NCBI GenBank assembly: GCA_027596945.1
Contig: JADGJH010000107.1
Coordinates: 1-30,617 of the forward strand
Origin: Physocladia obscura
Taxonomy: Eukaryota; Chytridiomycota; Chytridiomycetes; Chytridiales; Chytriomycetaceae
Direction: 5' to 3'
Length of the DNA stretch: 30,617 bases
The notes below the pieces were generated by a model. That model searched no databases. It had not been told where the DNA came from and saw only the letters and a program-made list of their open reading frames with translations. This document shows, piece after piece, positions 24,289-30,617 of this stretch (its first letter is position 1; each line of letters opens with the position of its first letter). The position numbers and the translations under genes were made by a program.

Positions 24289-26084
24289 ATGTTTGCTGAT
24301 GCAAGTCAGCCGGTGAGCGAAAACGAGAGTTGTGCACATGAATTCTCCGACTCGACAGTAAGACATGCAGTCCATATTTCTGAAGAAAATCGGAAATCTG
24401 TGAGTTTGGCCGCAGAATCGCGACATGAAAATATGAGCCAGAAAAGTTGCGAACAGGAAAGCGAGTTGGATGAATGCTTCACAAACAGCTTTCTCACTAT
24501 CACGCAATGTAAGAGAGAAGACGGATGATAATAATTTTTATTGAAGGAAGCCTATCTAATAATAATAAATCTAACAATTAACCAAAAAACGAAAAACAAC
24601 AAAAAAAACAACAACCCAAAACAAAACAACAGCAATTGACGAAACTTTTGTGAACGACGAAGTGACGCGCTATTATGACACGAAATGTAAAGAAAGTTCA
24701 CTCACTTCTTTAACGATAGCTTGCAGTGAAGACATGTCGATGCAAGTTGAGAAAGGAAATGCAAGGGGGTTGTCGTTTTCACAGCCTGAAAATTTTTCAC
24801 ACTCCGATTGCAGGGAAAAGTTTGTGAATTTCATTCTTCCTGTCCCCACACATACAATACATACACACACAAACATGCACGCAATTCATCCAACTATTTG
24901 TATTTTTGTGCTGCTAATTTTTTAAATCTTTTGTGCAACAGTGTCTCAGTAAAGAGGCAAGATCATCCGTGCATCTTTCACGATCATATTGAAATATCTT
25001 CTGCTTCAACATCACCACCACCGCCACCACTACCATCGCCGCCGCAGCCTCTACCAATTCAGCAATATCAACATCAACTACATCAACAACAATTGTTGTC
25101 GCTTAATCGTGCGACGCCTTCGCCGTCTTCGACGATGCTGCTTCATCAATTTAAAAACTTCCTCTCAGGCTCTTCAGCAACAACAAATAATCCTTCAGCT
25201 ACTGCTACGATCAATACAGGTGAACATAACAATGGTGCGACTACTGAGCCGATCAGAAAACCAAGTATGAATGCTATATCTTCATCTTCGAAAGCAAGAA
25301 TAAACAACAGCAACGGCAATGCTCGTTTGAATGAACGTGAACTACAGCTACTGGAGAAGAGCAAAAGGTTGCTTGTTGTTTTGGAACGACCATTCGACAG
25401 TGAACGTGAACTTGGAAATTGTCACCGCAGTCAAGATGACTGTGATGCTGTAGCTGTTATCATTAAAGACAAGCGATATGTGGGTGGAAATATTTGTGAC
25501 AATGGCACTCGCTTGGCACAATCAAACTCAGTAGTTTGTCTGGATTCTCTAAGTTCACATAGTGTAGCGCGATACCTGGATAAAGAAAAGCATGGAGGGA
25601 TGGGACAACAAGAAGAAAAACAAATGGGTGACAATGATTTGGAAATTGTCAAAAATGGAGAAATCAAAGTTTATTATCAAGCTGATAAAACCATCGTATA
25701 TATGTGTCCAATTTGTTGGGAATCGCGTCCAGAGCAGGACTTGGTTATTGTTGGCGATTGTGCACGTAAGTTTTCCGTCATCATTCTTTTCATTTTTTCA
25801 TAAATTTAAAACAGATTCTTTTTGCTTTTATTGCTTGCGAGAGTGGCTTCAAAAGTCTTCCAAATGTCCTGTGAGTAATTTTTTTTTTTTTATTTATTTT
25901 TTTTTATTATTTTATTAAAAAGTTTGATTGCAAAACACTAAATTTACGGATCAAGAAAGCAAAACTTGCAAAAATTACAACTAAAATGACGCGTCCACCA
26001 TGGTTCATGTTTGGAAGCGGTAGAGAAAGTTCAGACGGAAGAGGAGTTTTTGGGTGGTTCCGCAGGATCAGCGGACCTCGTTGA
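24289..26084 (+). CDS. RING-finger protein, probable E3 ubiquitin ligase
   Basis: Model: join(24289..24508,24633..24819,24942..25765,25815..25870,25923..26084); 1449 nt, 482 residues, four introns of 49-124 nt. The N-terminal two-thirds is low complexity and unrecognised: Ser/Glu-rich, then a Pro run near residue 155, Gln-rich (HQLHQQQLL), Ser/Asn/Thr-rich. The RING domain is near the C-terminus and is split by two introns whose removal restores it: C391-x2-C394 (CPIC), C409-A-H411, C414-x2-C417 (SFCFYC), C428. The last ligand is Asp431 at the usual spacing (CPFDC), with a Cys next to it. This CAHxFCxxCLxEW...CPxD pattern resembles the PHRF1-type RING. A basic helix follows. RING domains of this sort recruit E2 enzymes, but the substrate is unknown. 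The start is only 37 bp after the myosin stop, so the 5' end is less sure than the 3' half. Confidence 0.8.
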
Positions 26085-26206
26085 TTTGAGATCAGAAGAA
26101 TCGTGGATAATATTGGGCGTGTGATACTTGTAATAGCATTTTCAGGAGGGAGAACGGTTTTTGTTGAATTGATATTTTGGTTTTCAAGGTCCAAAAAAAA
26201 GACGTC

Positions 26207-29200
26207 ATGCAGTTTGTGAGCGCAACGTGTAACCGAGCACCCCAGACAAACGATGTGGCGTACAATCTTGCGGGCGGCGAAATAGTTGCGTTTGGTGCAC
26301 ACAATAGTGTTGCGCTAGCGAAAGTGCGCTGTGGCAGCGGCGAAGGCGCCGGTACGATCTTCTGTTCCTTGTGTGCCATCACCAATCACTGATCATCAGT
26401 CGCCTTCAATCGCCCACCCAAATATCAACAGAAATTATCGCTACACTACATGGCCATACGGGCCTCGTGTCGTGCGTGCGGTTTTTGCGGCGTAACAATA
26501 GTGGCAACAACAAAACCAATACATTGCCGGTCGAAGTTGCCCTGGTCTCAGCTTCAGCTGATACTTCGCTGCGCATTTGGAAGCCGTACATATCAACCCC
26601 AATTCGAAACGCGAAGTCAAAGCAAAAGAAAAAGCCGACCAATACAGCGGCAACCGAGTGGCGATGCTCTGCTGTTCTCACCGGTCACTCTGCTCCAGTT
26701 TCTGCACTGGCTGTTGCTCACGCTCGTGTGTTTCCTACCTCAACTTCCGATTTAATCATCTCCGCTGCAACTGATGCAACAGTCCGTATTTGGCGAAGAA
26801 GTCCATCCAGCAATCATTCTACTTTCGAAGATCATGTTGAATGCATTCAAATTCTGCCTACTGGTCCTAGATATTCTCTTTCTGCCGCCTTGTCTTTTTT
26901 GCCAAACTCGAACGTTCCTATTTTGTTTCTTGCTGGTTGCGATAATCTTATTTCTGTGTATCTTTCCAATGATAAAAACTTGCAGGTTATTTCTCTTCTT
27001 TTCGCAGTTTTGATTTTCTTAAAATCTGTCTGCGCCCACAGTTTTCGAAAATTTTGGCTCTGCAAGGCCATACTGATTGGATTCGGGACCTCGAAGTTGC
27101 CACATTTACCAAATTGAACACAGACGTATCTTCAACTAACTTTGGATATTCCGAAGGCGACCTTATGCTTGCGTCTGCCTCCCAAGATAAATACGTGAGA
27201 TTGTGGAAAGTCAGCGAAAGTGGACCTGATTCCACGAAAAATTTATCATCCGATTCAGACGGTCGAACTGTAATTTTGAAAGGAGGAAGTACCGAATTCA
27301 ATGATGCTATTGAAATGCTCGAAACTTTAGTTGGCGAAGACGGGTATTACTTTTTCATTTCTAAAATCGCATCTACTAATTAAATATTCTTATTGTCAGT
27401 GAGGGAGGAATTCAACTGAGTACTAAAGCTCATATTATTGAAGTCGCAGTTGGTGATGTGTATGTAGTCCATTCTTATAAGTTAATCTGTAAAATATAAT
27501 GAATTCTTCAGTAAGCGTAAATATACAATCATGTTTGATGCTCTTCTGATTGGGCACGAAGATTGGGTTCATTCTGTGGCTTGGGCACCTCCTGTAGTTA
27601 AAAATAATGGTGAGTAATCCTCCAGCATGATTATTAAAATCGCTTAACTTTCAATAGTTTATATTCAAAAGCTGGAGCTTGTGTCAGCGTCAGCAGATAA
27701 ATGCGTTACTGTGTGGAAACCTGATTCAGGACACGTTTGGACTGTTGACGTATGTTTTCAATCTTGAATAACACAGTTAATTTACTCAGAATAGTCGAGA
27801 TTAGGAGAAGTTGGTGGAAATTCTTTTGGATTTTATGGTGCCAGATTCGGATTTAATAGTAAGTGGATTCTTGCACATGGGTATCATGGTGCTTTGCAAA
27901 TTTGGGAGTCTCTTGGAGTTCAAGGTTTTTCAACAAATCATTTTTAAATTTACAATTATACCAATGAATTAATGGAATAGATGGGCAAGAAGTGTGGGAC
28001 GCACGCGTAGGACTTTCAGGGCATTATATGGCTGTTGAAGACATTGCTTGGAATGAAACGGGGGATTTTTTAATTTCAACGAGGTCGGTTATTTTCGCTG
28101 CTTTGCTTTTTCTCTTCTTCTGCGAACCGGTTTTTAATTCTTTTTACTCGTTTCGTTTTAAGTTTGGATCAGACTTCGCGCCTGTGGGGAGAATGGAAAC
28201 GAAACGGAAAATCTACGTGGCATGAAATTGCGCGTCCTCAAATTCACGGTTATGACTTGCATTGCCTGGCTATGATTCATAAATATGGTTTCGTCAGTGG
28301 CGCGGACGAAAAGGTTTATCTAAATTCGGTCAAGTTTCGATTTTAATTTCTTGAGCAGATAATCAGAGTTTTCGAAGCCTCACGCACATTTCTAGAATCA
28401 TTGAAAAATATTTCTGGTATTGAAGAAACTGGAGAAGTGCTTGTAAGTAGCATTTTTATTGAAAGAAGTGATTCTTACCAAATAGATTGGTTAGGATCGC
28501 CTTCCTGTTGGAGCTGCAGTTCCAGCTTTGGGCCTTTCAAATAAAGCAATTCTTTCTGGTTTGTCATCTGAAATATATAAAATAATTTTCTAAATTGATT
28601 ACTTTGCAGGAGCCCCTTTAGATACTAATGCAGAGCTTGTATTCACCCCGCTTGCCCCAGAAACAGTTCAACGACCACCATTCGAGCAATATTTAATGCA
28701 ACATACTCTTTGGCCGGAAGTAAATAAGCTGTAAGTATTAGCATTTTCTCAGCGAAATTTAATAATTTTATAGATATGGGCATGGCTATGAACTCATCAG
28801 TATTGCTGCCAGTCATAATGGAAAATTTGTGGCATCCTCTTCAAAGGTTAATAGCTTTCATTCTTTTTGGGAGTGTTATTAACAAGCTTGAGATACTTCA
28901 GGCTGCAATTTCAGAACATGCTGTTGTTCGTGTTTGGTCAACCGAAACTTGGAAAGAAGCCCACAAGCCGCTCACATCACATTCATTGACTGTGACTGGA
29001 ATCGAATTCTCCCATGATGACACGCATTTATTGACGTGCGGCCGAGATCGAATGTGGTCTTTGTTCAAATTAGACGATGAAGGTGATTAATAATTTTTTT
29101 GAACAAAATTTTGGGAACTCTGAAAAAATTATTTCAGATAATACTTACAAGCCTCTTGTCAACAATGTGTCGCATGGCCGGATTATTTGGGGTTGCAGTT

Positions 29201-29662
29201 GGAGTCATGACGACAAGTATTTCGCAACTGGTTCAAGAGACAAGACGGTATGGCATGCATTATATGTATTTTTGCTGGTACTCACAAATGTTTATCAAGA
29301 TTAAAGTGTGGAGGCTTTCTGCTGCAACATCGTCTCCCAATTGTGCTCTCGAAATCAAAGCCGAATCCAGCGTAACAGCAATTAGTTTTGCACCATGGTC
29401 GCACAACCCATCATCAATGCAATACGTCATCGCGGCTGGACATGAAGGTGGCCGTATTTTGTTCCATATTTTCTCTGAAAATAGTGATAACGGGAGTCTC
29501 GTTTTGGCTGTCGGTTCTGGAAGTTGTATTACCGCGGAAAATTGTCCGGGCGGAACTATTAAACGGCTTGCATGGAGGCCGAAAATTAATGGCGGCAAAG
29601 TTGGCAGCAGAGTTGTGGCAGCTGCGAGTGAGGATCACAGTGTGCGCATATACACTATTTGA
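26207..29662 (+). CDS. ELP2: Elongator complex subunit 2 (WD40 protein)
   Basis: Scaffold subunit of Elongator, the Elp123 core of which modifies wobble uridines of tRNAs. Model: join(26207..26351,26432..26985,27042..27343,27400..27459,27512..27609,27658..27749,27795..27924,27981..28083,28163..28313,28359..28442,28495..28558,28610..28730,28774..28846,28902..29082,29138..29247,29300..29662); 2631 nt, 876 residues (human 826), 15 introns, mostly 45-80 nt. Two seven-bladed propellers are expected, and WD repeats are visible throughout: [62 protein letters not shown]. The diagnostic ELP2 stretch is [19 protein letters not shown] followed by GFVSGADEK. The C-terminus ends on a final WD strand ([10 protein letters not shown]). 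The 5' end of exon 2 was chosen at 26432 because it restores [10 protein letters not shown] in phase. Confidence 0.95.
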
Positions 29663-29668
29663 TGAGGA

Positions 29669-29674
29669 ATTAAA
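29669..29674 (+). terminator. Candidate ELP2 poly(A) signal ATTAAA
   Basis: ATTAAA lies 6 nt after the ELP2 stop codon, in the 106-bp gap shared with the convergent eS19 gene. No AATAAA is present on the plus strand there. Confidence 0.35.
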
Positions 29675-29763
29675 GTATAACTAATAACGAATCGTGCATT
29701 TATTACGATAATGCATTGTCAAAACGTAGTCACTTAAATTATTCTGAAAGGACGAATTAGGTT

Positions 29764-29769
29764 TTTATT
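29764..29769 (-). terminator. Poly(A) signal AATAAA touching the eS19 stop
   Basis: On the minus strand the eS19 gene ends TAAATAAA, so the hexamer shares its first A with the stop codon. ELP2 ends 106 bp away on the other strand, which fits very short 3' UTRs. Confidence 0.55.
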
Positions 29770-30345
29770 TAAGCACTCTCGGTAGCTCTGACAATCTGAG
29801 CAGCAATTCTGTCCAAATCTTTCTGTCCGTCTTGAGAAATGACACGTCCCTTAACTTCATCCTTCTCAAGAACTTTGATTTTCTCAAGCGCCTGCAGGAC
29901 CTTGCGGAGCACGGAACCAGACGCGTCAGAGTGGTGGTGTGGCTTGTTCCCACGGTTCTTGCGACCACCGTAGTTTTTTCTCAAGGCACCAACACCAACC
30001 TGCTTGCGAAGGTAAATGTGACGAGCAACAGAAGCTGAAGATCCGCAAAGAGGAAAAACGAAAGACAAAGTCAGTCAAATATAATGGCTCCTTTACAGGA
30101 TATTCGAGGATTCAGAGCCGCAACAAAAAATTTGTGCAATTCTGCCTCACCCAAACGATAAAGAAGTCCATACCTGCGCGGACATAGAACCAGTCTGGGT
30201 CGTATGGGGCAAGCTCCTTGTGTGTGGCGGTCTTGACAATGTCAACCCACTTTGGTACTTCAAGTTTTCCGGTACGCTTCAAGTATGCGGCGTAAGCCTT
30301 GACAAATGAGTGCGCACTGACGTCTTTGACAGTAACTCCGGCCAT
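29769..30345 (-). CDS. RPS19: 40S ribosomal protein eS19 (RPS19)
   Basis: Structural protein of the small ribosomal subunit, needed for late 18S rRNA maturation in the family. Model: complement(join(29769..30034,30174..30345)), 145 residues, exactly the usual eS19 length. Exon 1 encodes [20 protein letters not shown] and [16 protein letters not shown]. Exon 2 encodes [28 protein letters not shown], and the C-terminal helix region [19 protein letters not shown]. The intron is 139 nt and restores the RAASVARH junction in phase 1. The ATG at 30345 follows a CATAG acceptor by 2 nt, suggesting a 5' UTR intron ending at 30348. Confidence 0.96.
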
Positions 30346-30617
30346 ATCTATGTTCACCAAAATATAAACATCATCGATTAGAGATGTAACAACAAAGTGT
30401 TTCAACAGGGCCATCCACAAGATAAATTAACACCAAAGTGGTTGAACAAACAATAAACGAAGCCGATGTAATGAGATTGTTTGGATGAGTATGGAGATTG
30501 GGATGGGGATGGCAACGCACGCACTCACGATTTTTGAGAGAAAAGAGGAAGATTTCCGATTGTTGACAATTCCAAATGTCTTCTCTGCCAACTGCTGTGC
30601 CGCCCGCACCACCACCC
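30346..30617 (-). other. Probable eS19 5' leader intron and exon, or partial gene
   Basis: On the minus strand 30617-30522 is an open frame (AEKTFGIVNNRKSSSFLSKI) ending at a good donor, GTGAGTGCG. A possible acceptor CATAG lies at 30352-30348, just before the eS19 ATG. The simplest reading is a spliced eS19 5' leader with an intron of about 170 nt. The alternative is a coding exon of another gene cut by the window edge; the translated piece resembles the DKTFGxKNKxxS motif at the N-terminus of DFRP1/Tma46 zinc-finger proteins. I cannot decide from this window. Confidence 0.35.

Noticed and set aside
30035..30173. snoRNA in the eS19 intron
   Set aside because: CTGA boxes occur but I found no C box (RTGATGA) at suitable spacing.
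1..30617. tRNA genes, rRNA or CRISPR arrays
   Set aside because: No convincing B-box/TpsiC pattern, rRNA core sequence or direct-repeat array was seen by eye on either strand.

Overview
The window is eukaryotic nuclear DNA. It is AT-rich and densely packed with genes that are broken up by many small GT-AG introns, mostly 43-80 nt; I placed about 64. The protein set is fungal in character: a class V myosin with six IQ motifs and a DIL tail, a fungal Alr1/Mnr2-type CorA Mg2+ channel, Elongator subunit ELP2, TFIIF beta and ribosomal protein eS19. Two things point below the Dikarya: a full-length NBAS (about 2530 residues, where budding yeast has a short Sec39) and a DDE_3-type transposase relic of the kind I associate with zoosporic fungi. 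I infer an early-diverging, chytrid-like fungus; this is not proven.

Layout. 1-469: no solid gene, a short cysteine-rich reading frame on the minus strand. 470-1494 (-): TFIIF beta. 1500-3500: a gene-poor island holding an unrecognised degenerate plus-strand stretch and a dead transposase (-). 3509-17872 (-): three genes head to tail, namely CorA-type Mg2+ transporter, an unrecognised coiled-coil protein, and NBAS/Sec39, separated by only about 139 and 43 bp. 17900-29662 (+): myosin V, a RING-finger protein and ELP2, with 37 and 122 bp between them. 29769-30345 (-): eS19, convergent with ELP2. The right edge holds a probable eS19 5' leader exon or the end of another gene.

Splice models for eight genes were built by hand from reading-frame continuity plus family conservation; every complete model sums to a multiple of three. 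The genes are housekeeping functions (transcription initiation, Golgi-ER tethering, Mg2+ homeostasis, actin transport, tRNA wobble modification, translation) and do not form one pathway. The points most worth a second look are: a 407-nt myosin intron that reads on into a hydrophobic C-terminus and carries its own AATAAA, suggesting a tail-anchored isoform without the DIL domain; acidic tryptophan motifs in NBAS; a 27-bp gap between the divergent CorA and myosin start codons; purine-rich 3' splice sites; poly(A) hexamers overlapping stop codons; and an unrecognised 834-residue coiled-coil protein.
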